The notes beneath the pieces were generated by a model. It searched no databases. It was not told the DNA's origin and was given only the letters and a program-made list of their open reading frames with translations. From assembly GCF_004006235.1 (NCBI RefSeq), contig NZ_CP034753.1, positions 1,178,001-1,242,000 on the forward strand: a stretch of 64,000 nt of DNA. Reading direction: 5' to 3'. Within the stretch, counting starts at the first letter, position 1. Every line of letters starts with the position of its first letter. This document shows, one piece after another, positions 10,003 to 18,054 of the stretch. The position numbers and the translations under genes were made by a program. Source of the DNA: Agromyces sp. LHK192. Lineage in GTDB: Bacteria > Actinomycetota > Actinomycetes > Actinomycetales > Microbacteriaceae.

Positions 10003-11499
10003 ATGACCGACCTCGCGACCCCCGTGTCCGACGCCCCTCGGACCGCATCGATGGGGCGCGACGCCGACCCTCGGGACGACCGGCAGTACCGCAGTCCCGT
10101 GGCGGATTCGCTGGCCGGGGAGTTCCTCGCCGTCGTCGAGACCCTTCCGACGGCACGTTCGACGATCGGATGCGTCGTTCCGGCCTACAACGAGGAGGAG
10201 TCGATCGCCGAGGTGCTCGACTCGCTGCTCGCGCAGAGCCGTCTGCCCGACGTCATCCACGTGGTCGTCAACAATTCGACCGACCGCACCGTGGAGCGCG
10301 CCGCCGCGTTCGCCGGCCTGCACACGCGGGTCGATGCGGACGGCGTGGAGCAGCAGGCCGAGGTGTACGTGCACGACATCGGCTCGAACCCCGACAAGAA
10401 GGTCGGCGCCCTCAACTACGGGTACACCCTCGTCGAGGGCCTCGACTACCTGCTCGGTGTCGACGGCGACACGGTCGCCGATCCCCAGGCCGTCGAATTC
10501 CTCGAGGCCGAGATCGCGTCGGACAGCCGCATCGGCGGCATCTCGGCGATCTACTCGATCGACGACCGCCCGTTCACCGGCGTCGTGGCACCCTTCCTCA
10601 TCGCCGGCCAGCGCGCGCAGTTCGCGGCGTTCAACATGCAGAACATGCTGCGCGGACGGAACATGGCGGTGCTCGGCGGCCAGTACTCGATCTTCTCGAC
10701 GAAGGCCCTGCGCGACGCGATGGCCGCGAACCGCCAGACGACGCCGTGGGTCAAGGACAGCGAGGTCGAGGACTCGCTGTTGTCGCTGCAGATCAAGTCG
10801 GCCGGGTACCTGACGAAGATCTCCGCCCGCGCCCGCGCGGACGTCGGCGGCATGACCACCCTGCGCGCGCTCGACGCGCAGCAGGTCAAGTGGAACTACG
10901 GTGCGATCGAGCTCATGTGGCCGGGGCAGCGCGGTGACACGAAGGGCCAGCCCTTCCACCCGAACCTGCGCCTGAGGTGGTTCGAGAACCTCTCGATGGC
11001 GGTCAATGCGCTCACGCGCGTGCTGTTCCTGGTCTTGCTGGCGGGGTCGCTGTCGATCGACGCGTTCGTGTTCAGCCCGGTGTGGTTGATCCCGCCGGTG
11101 GTCGCGGTGCTGCTGAACCTGCGCATCGCGCTGTCGATGCGCGATCGGGGGTGGAAGGACGTGCTGTTCGCCGTGCTGATCCTTCCCGCGGAGGTCTACA
11201 TGTGGGTGCGCATCGGCCACTTCCTCCGGGCGTGGACGAAGTTTGCGAGCCGCAAGCAGGTCGACAACTGGGACGCGCAGGCGAAGGCCGAGCGCGGTGG
11301 CGGCCACGGCTACCTCACGCCGCTGCTCATCGCGCTCGCCGTGGTGATCGCGATGATCGCGATCTGGACGCAGCTCTCGCCGGTGGTGCAGTCGTCGATC
11401 CTGTGGGTCGGCTGGCCGGTGCTGGGCGTGATCACCGTGCTGCAGACGCTCGGCATGTTCGGCAAGCTGGTCCGCCGCCACCACGGCTACCAGGTCTGA
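10003..11499 (+). CDS. Membrane family 2 glycosyltransferase, processive type
   Basis: The 498-aa enzyme starts with an N-terminal cytosolic tail, then a GT2 domain (CVVPAYNEEESIAEVLDSLL at about 52-71). Nucleotide-sugar and acceptor motifs are visible: DGD in LLGVDGDTVAD, and ED in KDSEVEDSLLSLQ. QQVKW stands where processive synthases carry QxxRW. Two or more C-terminal membrane segments on each side of a charged loop resemble BcsA/CslA or hyaluronan-type synthases. It probably makes and exports a beta-linked polymer. Arg to Lys in the QxxRW motif is unusual. AGGAGGA precedes the ATG at 10003. The neighbouring GH6 gene (12498-13670) parallels the synthase-endoglucanase pairing of cellulose-type systems. 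Product identity is inferred. Confidence 0.82.
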   Translation: MTDLATPVSDAPRTASMGRDADPRDDRQYRSPVADSLAGEFLAVVETLPTARSTIGCVVPAYNEEESIAEVLDSLLAQSRLPDVIHVVVNNSTDRTVERAAAFAGLHTRVDADGVEQQAEVYVHDIGSNPDKKVGALNYGYTLVEGLDYLLGVDGDTVADPQAVEFLEAEIASDSRIGGISAIYSIDDRPFTGVVAPFLIAGQRAQFAAFNMQNMLRGRNMAVLGGQYSIFSTKALRDAMAANRQTTPWVKDSEVEDSLLSLQIKSAGYLTKISARARADVGGMTTLRALDAQQVKWNYGAIELMWPGQRGDTKGQPFHPNLRLRWFENLSMAVNALTRVLFLVLLAGSLSIDAFVFSPVWLIPPVVAVLLNLRIALSMRDRGWKDVLFAVLILPAEVYMWVRIGHFLRAWTKFASRKQVDNWDAQAKAERGGGHGYLTPLLIALAVVIAMIAIWTQLSPVVQSSILWVGWPVLGVITVLQTLGMFGKLVRRHHGYQV

Positions 11500-11517
11500 C
11501 CGGCCCGGTCGGGTGGA

Positions 11518-12450
11518 TCAGTCGTCGGCGGTGAGCCGGTAGCCGACGCCGCGCACCGTCTCGATCCACGTCGGCTGCGTGGCGCTCTCGCCGAGCTTGC
11601 GGCGCAGGTTGGCGAGGTGCACCTCGACAGCGCGCTTGTCGGCGTCGCCGACGTAGTACGACGTGACGTAGCTCTCACCGCGCAGCGCGAGCGCGAGATC
11701 GGCCTTGCTCCGCACGCGACGGCGCGAGGTCAGGAGCAGGTGGAGGAGCTCGAACTCGCTACGGGTGAGGTCGAGCTCCTCGCCGTCGAGCGTGACGAGG
11801 TGCATGTCGGGCTGGAGCCGGATGCCCCGGTGCTCGAGCCAGCCGTCGTCGTCGCCGGGCACGGATCGGGGACGGGTGCTCGTCGGATCGCCGTCCGCGG
11901 TCGCGGCCCCTGCCGCCCTTGCCTCGGCCGGCCGGGCAGGCCGCTCGTCGCTCGGTGCCGGTGCCGGTGCCGCTGCTGCATCCGGAGTCGTCGTGACGGG
12001 GGATGCGGCAGTGCCTGCGTCGGCGGCCCCCTCCGGTCGCGGTGAGCCGTTCGGAGCCGGCGCCACCGCGGCGTCGCGTGCGCGCCGGCGCAGCATCGCG
12101 TCGATCCTGGCGCGGAGCTCGCGCGGCCGGAACGGCTTGAGCATGTAGTCGTCTGCGCCCGCCTCGAGCCCCATCAGCGTGTCGATCTCGTCACCGCGGG
12201 CCGTGAGCATGATCAGGTAGGTGTCGCTGATCGCCCGGATGCGCTTTGCGGCCTCGAAGCCGTCGATGCCGGGCATGCTCACGTCGAGCGTCGTCACGAG
12301 CGGCCGGTGGCGTTCCACCAGCGCGACCCCGTCGAGCCCGTTGCCGGCCGCGTGCACGGTGAACCCGCCCTGGCCGAGCACCTGCACGAGCAGTTCGCGG
12401 ATGTCGGGCTCGTCCTCGATCACGATGGCGATGCGCTGCTGATCCGTCAT
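11518..12450 (-). CDS. OmpR-family response regulator with long linker
   Basis: The 310-aa regulator has a receiver domain (about 1-125) with acidic pair EDE, phospho-acceptor Asp in TLDVSMPGIDGFEA, conserved LTA and K in LKPF. A very long Ala/Pro-rich linker of about 90 residues follows, then a winged-helix DNA-binding domain (LTRSEFELLHLLLTSRRRV to TVRGVGYRLTADD). Most family members have linkers under 20 residues. The start is the ATG at 12450 (MTDQQRIAIVIEDEPD); the open frame continues upstream without similarity. No kinase is adjacent on this strand; the kinase at 6326 is the nearest candidate. Confidence 0.92.
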   Translation of the reverse strand: MTDQQRIAIVIEDEPDIRELLVQVLGQGGFTVHAAGNGLDGVALVERHRPLVTTLDVSMPGIDGFEAAKRIRAISDTYLIMLTARGDEIDTLMGLEAGADDYMLKPFRPRELRARIDAMLRRRARDAAVAPAPNGSPRPEGAADAGTAASPVTTTPDAAAAPAPAPSDERPARPAEARAAGAATADGDPTSTRPRSVPGDDDGWLEHRGIRLQPDMHLVTLDGEELDLTRSEFELLHLLLTSRRRVRSKADLALALRGESYVTSYYVGDADKRAVEVHLANLRRKLGESATQPTWIETVRGVGYRLTADD

Positions 12451-12497
12451 TCCGGTGTACCCCCTGTCCCGAGTCTGTCCGATCGGCCCCGCTCCGA

Positions 12498-13670
12498 TCA
12501 ACGGTCGCCCGCGGGCGACCCCTCCGCGTTGCGCACGAGCTCGATCGCGGCATCCGGCCACCACGTGCCGGCGGCGGGACCGCCGTTGCAGGGTCCGTCG
12601 CTCTCGCCCGGCGGCTTCACCCAGAGCAGCGCGTCGACGACGGGGTCGTCGATCGGCCGTGGGTCGGTGCCGATCGCGCGGTCGGGAGCATTGCACCATT
12701 CGCCGTCGGCGGGCGGTCCCGCGCCGTTGCGTGACACGTCGATGACGGCGTGCGAACCGCCGAGCGCGGTCGACAGCGCGCTCGCGTACTCGAGTTCCGC
12801 GTCGGTCGACTGCGTGTTCGACACGTTGGTCGCGAATCCTCGGGCGTGGTCGACGCCCGCACGGCGCAGGAGGTCGGCCATCCGGTCGGGCGGGAGCCAC
12901 GCCGAGTGCCCGCCGTCGAGGTAGATCGCTGCGCCGGAGCGCCCCAGCGCGTCGAGCGCGTCGGCGACCTGGTCGATCCGGGCGTCGGGGTCGTCGCACT
13001 CGGGGGCGAGGGCGAGGGCGTCGGGTTCGAGCACGACCGCGGCGGGCGGTCGCAGTGTTCGCGCGATCTCGTCGATCCAGTCCTCGTACTCGGCGGGCGG
13101 CAGGCCGCCCGCCGACGCCCCGCCGCAGTCGCGGTCGGTGATCCCGTAGACGACGACGACCGGGACCGCGTCCGCCGACGCCGCGGCGTCGATGATGCCG
13201 TCGAGCCGCGAGCCGATGTCGTCGACGGGGTCGCGTTCGGGGGTGAGCCAGATCGCGGTCGGGCGTGCCGCGAGCACCTCGGCGGCGTCGCGTTCCGCGG
13301 CGGAGGCACCCTCGACCGCGGCGCGCGCGGCTGAGGAGTCGGCGTCGGTCCAGATCTCCGCACGCGCGGCGAACGGGTCGTCGTCGGCAGTGAGGAGGCG
13401 AACGACGGCGACGGCTCCGACGACCAGCCCGACCGCGGCGATCGTGCCGGCGGCGATCCAGGCGGCGCGCCGCCGACGCCGTCGGCTTCGCCGGTCGTGC
13501 GGTGCCGGGGCGGCCTGCGCACTCGACGAGGTCGAAGGGGCTCCGCTCGCGGCGCCTTCCGCGTCGGGCGGGGTGCCGCCACGCGGATCCGGCGAGTCGG
13601 CGCGCACCACCAGGTAGCGATCGTCGTCGCGGTGATGCCCGGCGCGCTCGCCGCTCCGACCGTCGCTCAC
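12498..13670 (-). CDS. Membrane-anchored glycoside hydrolase family 6 (endoglucanase-type)
   Basis: The 390-aa protein has a disordered cytosolic N-terminus, an Arg-rich stretch and one membrane helix (about residues 69-90), so the enzyme should face outward while tethered. The GH6 core shows VVVYGITDRDCGGASAGG, AVVLEPDALA (the LEPD Asp is the family's catalytic acid), YLDGGHSAWL, GFATNVSNTQ, DVSRNG and LWVKPPGESDG. All expected acidic residues are in place. Known GH6 enzymes cleave beta-1,4-glucan by inversion. The start is GTG at 13670 with a GGAGGGGG site. A role in trimming the polymer made by the nearby GT2 is inferred; a nutritional cellulase is the alternative. Confidence 0.92.
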   Translation of the reverse strand: MSDGRSGERAGHHRDDDRYLVVRADSPDPRGGTPPDAEGAASGAPSTSSSAQAAPAPHDRRSRRRRRRAAWIAAGTIAAVGLVVGAVAVVRLLTADDDPFAARAEIWTDADSSAARAAVEGASAAERDAAEVLAARPTAIWLTPERDPVDDIGSRLDGIIDAAASADAVPVVVVYGITDRDCGGASAGGLPPAEYEDWIDEIARTLRPPAAVVLEPDALALAPECDDPDARIDQVADALDALGRSGAAIYLDGGHSAWLPPDRMADLLRRAGVDHARGFATNVSNTQSTDAELEYASALSTALGGSHAVIDVSRNGAGPPADGEWCNAPDRAIGTDPRPIDDPVVDALLWVKPPGESDGPCNGGPAAGTWWPDAAIELVRNAEGSPAGDR

Positions 13671-13755
13671 TTCGCCCCCTCCGCGCCGTACCGTGCCGGC
13701 GTGCCCCCGGTCGCCAGTCTACGATCGGCGCTCGGCCGGGATTCAGGGCGGCGTC

Positions 13756-14139
13756 TCAGCCCTGCGGCACCGCCGCGACCACGTCGATCTCGACGAGGAT
13801 GTTCGCGAGCCGCGACCCGACGGTCGTGCGCACCGGGTAGGGCTCGGTGAAGAACTCGGCGTAGGCCTCGTTGTACTCGGCGAAGTCGGCGAGGTCCTCG
13901 AGGTGCGCGGTGACCTTCACCACGTCGTCGAAGGTGAGGCCGTACTCGGCGAGCACGGCGCCGATGTTCCGCAGCACCTGCCGGGTCTGCTCCTGCACGC
14001 CGCCCTCGACGACGAGGCCGGTGGCCGGGTCCTGCGGGCCGAAGCCCGCGGTGTACAGGAAGCCGTTCGCGACGACGCCGTGGCTGTAGGGGCCGGCCGG
14101 CTTGGGTGCGTTGGAGAGGGTGACGGCGGTCTTGGGCAT
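13756..14139 (-). CDS. RidA-family enamine/imine deaminase
   Basis: The 127-aa protein has the YjgF/RidA pattern: AGPYSHGVVANGFLYTAGFGPQDP, QTRQVLRNIGAVLAEYGLTFDDVVKVTAHL, and PVRTTVGSRLANILVEIDVVA, where the Arg of PVR matches the substrate-binding Arg. RidA hydrolyses reactive enamines and imines released by PLP-dependent dehydratases. That fits the dehydratase-like gene at 16604-17950 on the same strand. The start is the ATG at 14139 with a perfect AGGAGG upstream; the upstream open frame is not conserved. A hairpin separates it from the iclR-type gene. Confidence 0.93.
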   Translation of the reverse strand: MPKTAVTLSNAPKPAGPYSHGVVANGFLYTAGFGPQDPATGLVVEGGVQEQTRQVLRNIGAVLAEYGLTFDDVVKVTAHLEDLADFAEYNEAYAEFFTEPYPVRTTVGSRLANILVEIDVVAAVPQG

Positions 14140-14184
14140 GGGGTCCTCCTGGCGGGTGGATGTCGGCGGCGCCGACGATGGCGG

Positions 14185-14208
14185 CGGATGCCCCGGGCGG
14201 GGCATCCG
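14185..14208 (-). terminator. Hairpin between the IclR gene and ridA
   Basis: A perfect 10-bp stem (CGGATGCCCC/GGGGCATCCG) with a 4-nt loop lies between the regulator stop codon and ridA. It may terminate or attenuate the minus-strand transcript, lowering ridA expression relative to upstream genes. The stem contains the octamer that recurs throughout the window. Confidence 0.5.
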
Positions 14209-14212
14209 ATGG

Positions 14213-14944
14213 TCAGTCGAGCTCGTCGGCGATGGCGGCTGCGGTCTCCCGCATGGCGGGCACGTGCGCGGCGAGGCGGTCGAGATCGGCGACCATCTGG
14301 ATCGCGGTGACCGACACCGCGCCGACGACGCCGACGTCCGCGACGATCGGCACGGCGATGCAGTTCACGAAGGCCTCGAACTCGCGGTCGTCGGTCGCGT
14401 AGCCGCGCGCCGTGACGGTCGCGAGTTCGCGGTCGAGGCGCTCGCGCGTGGTGATGGTCGTCTCGGTGAAGCGTTCCCAGGTCGCGCGGGCCAGGATGTC
14501 GTCGCGCCGGTCGGCGTCGAGCCCGGCGAGGATCGCCTTGCCGACGGCCGAGCAGTGGGGGATCACGGCCTTGCCGACCCGCGAGTACATGCGCATGCCG
14601 GACTCGTCCTCGACCTTGTCGACGTAGACGATCGACCGGTCCATCAGCGCGGCGAGGTGCACGGTGTTCCCGGTGCGCCGGTGCAGTCGTCGCACATGCT
14701 CCCCGCCGACGTCGCGCAGGTCGAGCGATTCGAGCGCCTGCCGTGACAGCGCGGCCAGCTGGGTGCCGAGCGCGTAGCGCCCGCTCGGCCGGCGTCGGAC
14801 CCATCCGACCTGCTCGAGCGCCTGCAGTTCGCGGAACATCGTCGACCGGTGCAGGCCGAACTGCTCGGCGAGTTCGGCGACGGTGCCGGGGTCTGCCGCG
14901 ATGCGGTCGATGATGCGTGCGGCGCGCGTGACGGACTGCGACAT
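14213..14944 (-). CDS. IclR-family transcriptional regulator
   Basis: The 243-aa regulator has an N-terminal winged helix-turn-helix (GTVAELAEQFGLHRSTMFRELQALEQVGWV, about residues 19-50) and the IclR effector domain (VHLAALMDRSIVYVDKVE; HCSAVGKAILAGL; CIAVPIVADVGVVGAVSVT). Family members bind small metabolites and control catabolic operons. Its ATG shares one base with the stop codon of the upstream deacylase gene (TGATG), so it is co-translated with the pathway it probably controls. A candidate operator lies in the divergent promoter region near 18000. Confidence 0.94.
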   Translation of the reverse strand: MSQSVTRAARIIDRIAADPGTVAELAEQFGLHRSTMFRELQALEQVGWVRRRPSGRYALGTQLAALSRQALESLDLRDVGGEHVRRLHRRTGNTVHLAALMDRSIVYVDKVEDESGMRMYSRVGKAVIPHCSAVGKAILAGLDADRRDDILARATWERFTETTITTRERLDRELATVTARGYATDDREFEAFVNCIAVPIVADVGVVGAVSVTAIQMVADLDRLAAHVPAMRETAAAIADELD

Positions 14945-16593
14945 CAGGGCTCCCCTCCGGCGGATCGATCGGTTGACGGCCGGATGCCCGACCGGCGGAT
15001 ACCCCGGCCCGGGGCCGCACCGGTGACCAGACCGCCGGCGAGCACCGGCACCCCGCCGACGAGCACGTCGTCGATGCCCTCCGCGAGGCGCAGGGGTTCG
15101 TCATACGACGCCCGGTCGCGCACGCGCGCCGGGTCCACGAGCACCAGGTCGGCGATCGCTCCCGGGCGCACGCGACCTCGCTCGCCGAGGCCGAACCGGT
15201 CGACCGCCCGCGTCGAGCACAGCGCGGCCGCCTGCGCCCAGTCGAGCACGCCGCCGCGATCGCCGTCGCCCCCGCCGACCAGCAGGTCGAGGTACCGCGC
15301 GAAGGTGCCGCGCGCCCGCGGATGCGGATGCCTGCCGATGAAGATCCCGTCCGATCCGCCCATCGCCGCGGGGTGCGCGAGGATCCGCCGCAGGTCGGCG
15401 TCCCGGCGCTCGACCTGCACGGCCATGACGACGGTGACCTCGAGGCGGCTCGCGACCAGCACGTCGAGTGCGAACTCGGCGGGCGACGCGCCGCCGCGCG
15501 CGGATGCCTCGGCCACGGTGCATCCGTGCGCCCAGTCGTACTCGGGGGCGGCGATGTGCGCGAAGGTGAGCATCGAGGGCCAGTCGGGGCCGAGGCTCGG
15601 GTAGTCGACGATGGTCGGGAACCACTCGGTGAGCAGCCGCTCGCGCTCGACCGGGTCTCGGAGCGTCGCGAGCACCCGGTCGACGGGCAGCACCGAGAGG
15701 GCGGCGGGCAGGATCGGCATCCCGAGCAGGCTGCATCCGCGGCCGTACGGGTACGCGTCGAACGTGGCGTCGATGCCGTCGGCGTCGAGTTGGTCGAGGA
15801 GGCCCAGCAGCAGGTGCGGCTCGGCGTGGAAGTGCGAGACGTGGATCGGCGCGCCCGAGCCGCGCGAGATCGCGGCGAGCTCCGCGATGCCGGCGGCCGA
15901 GCCCGACTCGTAGCCGCCCCGCATGTGCGACACGAAGACGCCGCCCGCGTCGGCGAGCGGGCGCGCGAGCGCGGTCAGTTCGTCGGTGCTCGCGAAGATG
16001 CCGGGCACGTAGTCCAGTCCGGTCGACAGCCCGACGGCGCCCTGTGCGAGGCCTTCGGCGACGAGCGCCGCCATGGCGTCGAGTTCATCGGCGGTGGCGG
16101 CCGCGGTCGAACGGCCCATGACCTCGAAGCGCACGGTGCCCGCGGGCACGAGGGTCGCGAGGTTGAGCGCGGATGCGCCGTCGGCGGCGGCGAGCAGCGC
16201 CGCGATCCCGCCGCCGTCGTACCCGCCGTTCGGTCCGTCGATCGCGGCGAAGTACTCGCCCGCGTAGCGTCCGTCGCCGGGCGCCGAGCCGACGCCGTCC
16301 TGCCCGGAGACGACGGTCGTGACGCCCTGCCGGAGCAGCGCGAGCGGGACCTCGGGGTCGCCGAGCAGGCCGCCCGCGTGCGAGTGCGCATCGACGAAGC
16401 CGGGCAGGAGCAGCCTGCCGTCGCCGTCGATCACCGATGCACCGACGGCGGTTGCCTCGCCCGAGGCATCCGACCCACCGGACGCGGCCGGCGTGATCGC
16501 GGCGATCCGATCACCGGTGACGCGCACGTCGACGAGGGCGTCGCCGCGCCCGTCGCCGTCGACCGCGAAGACGTTCGTGATCAGCACGCTCAT
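14944..16593 (-). CDS. N-acyl-D-amino-acid deacylase family amidohydrolase
   Basis: The 549-aa enzyme has the D-aminoacylase layout: a small beta domain, metal-binding HSH in GFVDAHSHAGG, a TIM barrel with LSTGLDYVPG, HMRGGYESG and HVSHFHAEP, and a C-terminal beta domain (GAIADLVLVDPARV). Such zinc enzymes remove acyl groups from N-acyl-D-amino acids. Downstream genes for a D-serine-dehydratase-like enzyme, KDG kinase and KDPG aldolase suggest that the substrate may be N-acetyl-D-glucosaminate, itself an N-acetyl D-configured amino acid. The start MSVLITNVF at 16593 is chosen because similarity begins there. Substrate is inferred; the family is firm. Confidence 0.88.
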   Translation of the reverse strand: MSVLITNVFAVDGDGRGDALVDVRVTGDRIAAITPAASGGSDASGEATAVGASVIDGDGRLLLPGFVDAHSHAGGLLGDPEVPLALLRQGVTTVVSGQDGVGSAPGDGRYAGEYFAAIDGPNGGYDGGGIAALLAAADGASALNLATLVPAGTVRFEVMGRSTAAATADELDAMAALVAEGLAQGAVGLSTGLDYVPGIFASTDELTALARPLADAGGVFVSHMRGGYESGSAAGIAELAAISRGSGAPIHVSHFHAEPHLLLGLLDQLDADGIDATFDAYPYGRGCSLLGMPILPAALSVLPVDRVLATLRDPVERERLLTEWFPTIVDYPSLGPDWPSMLTFAHIAAPEYDWAHGCTVAEASARGGASPAEFALDVLVASRLEVTVVMAVQVERRDADLRRILAHPAAMGGSDGIFIGRHPHPRARGTFARYLDLLVGGGDGDRGGVLDWAQAAALCSTRAVDRFGLGERGRVRPGAIADLVLVDPARVRDRASYDEPLRLAEGIDDVLVGGVPVLAGGLVTGAAPGRGIRRSGIRPSTDRSAGGEP

Positions 16594-16603
16594 GCCGCCG
16601 GCC

Positions 16604-17950
16604 TCAGAACAGGGTCCGGACGAGGGCCACGACGAGATCGGAGCCGGCGTGCTCGACGACGGGCAGCACCCGGCGCTTGTCGAACGCGGTGCACGGGTGC
16701 GACAACCCGAGCGCGACGACGTCGCCGACGGCGACGGGCAGCGGGGCATCCGATCGCAGGTAGGCGTGCTGGTCGTTCACCGCGGTGACGGATGCCTCCG
16801 CGAGCGGGCGCACGTCGGATGCCTCCGCCGCGGCGCGCAGCGCCGCTCCGACGCCGTCGCCGGATGCGAGCGGGATCGGCAGCCCCTCGTCGTACGGCAG
16901 GTCGCGCTTGCCCCCGTCGAGGAGCGCGAGCCCTGGTTCAGGGTGCGACACGACGCGGGCGACGCCGCGCATCGCCGGCCGGAGCGCCTCGTCGATGGGG
17001 GAGATGCCGCGGTAGAAGCCCTCGTCGTGGACGAGCGAAGCTCCGGACCGCAGCACGACGCGAGCCCCGGGGTCGGCTGCTGCCGGGGCGAACACCTCGG
17101 CGACCAGGTCGAGGTAGGCGCTGCCGCCGGCCGAGAGGATGGGGTCGTCGGCGCCGGGGTCGTCGGCGCGGCGTCGGTCCGCGCTGCCCTGGTCGGCGCG
17201 GAGGCCGCGGACCTCGGTGAACAGGTCGAGCATGTCGCCGAGGTATCCGCGCACGGCGCCCTCAGCGGCGTCGGATCGATCGTGGCCGAGGCTGCCCTCG
17301 TATCCGGCCACGCCCGCGAGGCGGAGCACCGGCGACGCGGTGATGCGCCGTGCGACCTCGATCGCCTCGTCGACGGTGCGCGCGCCGGTTCGGCCGCCTG
17401 GGGCGCCGAGTTCCACGAGCACGTCGATGGGACGGGGGAGCGTACGGTCGGCGCCTGTCGCAGCGAGGCCCCGCTCCATCGCCTCGACGGTGGCGGCGGA
17501 ATCGGCCCAGCTGCGGAACGCGAACGCCTCGTCGGAGAGCTCGGCGGCCAGCCACGCCAGCGCTTGCGGTGCCGCGATCGCGTTCGCGAGCTGGATCGAG
17601 GTCGCGCCGAACGCCCTCGCCGTGCGCACCTGCCCGGGCGTCGCGAGGGTGAGCCCGGTCGCCCCGCGCTCGAGCTGGAGCTGCCAGAGGGCCGGCGCCA
17701 TCGTCGTCTTGCCGTGCGGCATGAGTTCGAGGCCGCGGTCGGCCGACCACGCCTGGATGGTGTCGGCATTGTGCTCGAGCGCGGCGCGGTCGAGCACGGT
17801 GAGCGGCGTCCAGAACTCGTCGATGGTCGGTGCGGTCGCCAGGAAGTCGCGCGCGGTCATGCCGGCCGCACGGGCGGGCAGGCCGGTGTCGACGGGGGAG
17901 AGCACGAGGTCGTCGAGCCCGGCGAGGGCGTCGGCGTCGAGGTGGGGCAT
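16604..17950 (-). CDS. D-serine dehydratase-like / D-threonine-aldolase-family PLP enzyme
   Basis: The 448-aa enzyme belongs to fold type III (alanine racemase N-terminal barrel): WTPLTVLDRAALEHNADTI, then the PLP lysine in LMPHGKTTMAP. The C-terminal domain carries the zinc motif LSHPCTAFDK, in which His and Cys bind the metal in D-serine dehydratases. These enzymes eliminate the beta-hydroxyl of D-amino acids, giving a 2-oxo acid and ammonia. D-Glucosaminate has the same D-alpha-amino-beta-hydroxy arrangement and would give 2-keto-3-deoxygluconate, the substrate of the divergent kinase. Family and cofactor are clear; the substrate is inferred. It lies 10 nt upstream of the deacylase gene, in one operon. 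Confidence 0.87.
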   Translation of the reverse strand: MPHLDADALAGLDDLVLSPVDTGLPARAAGMTARDFLATAPTIDEFWTPLTVLDRAALEHNADTIQAWSADRGLELMPHGKTTMAPALWQLQLERGATGLTLATPGQVRTARAFGATSIQLANAIAAPQALAWLAAELSDEAFAFRSWADSAATVEAMERGLAATGADRTLPRPIDVLVELGAPGGRTGARTVDEAIEVARRITASPVLRLAGVAGYEGSLGHDRSDAAEGAVRGYLGDMLDLFTEVRGLRADQGSADRRRADDPGADDPILSAGGSAYLDLVAEVFAPAAADPGARVVLRSGASLVHDEGFYRGISPIDEALRPAMRGVARVVSHPEPGLALLDGGKRDLPYDEGLPIPLASGDGVGAALRAAAEASDVRPLAEASVTAVNDQHAYLRSDAPLPVAVGDVVALGLSHPCTAFDKRRVLPVVEHAGSDLVVALVRTLF

Positions 17951-17998
17951 CCGGAGTCGTCTCGTCTCTGTGCGTCTCGCGGTGCTGGACCGCTCCGT

Positions 17999-18038
17999 GT
18001 TGCGTATGTTGCAACGCGCTTGCGCTGCGATTGCACAA
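17999..18038. promoter_or_regulatory. Candidate IclR operator in the divergent promoter region
   Basis: Two neighbouring inverted repeats with the same geometry lie between the divergent starts: GTTGC-N7-GCAAC (17999-18015) and TTGCGC-N7-GCACAA (18020-18038, one mismatch). The region is 104 bp long and must hold promoters for both operons. Assignment to the local IclR protein is by position only. Confidence 0.45.
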
Positions 18039-18054
18039 TGGTCAGCATAGGTGC

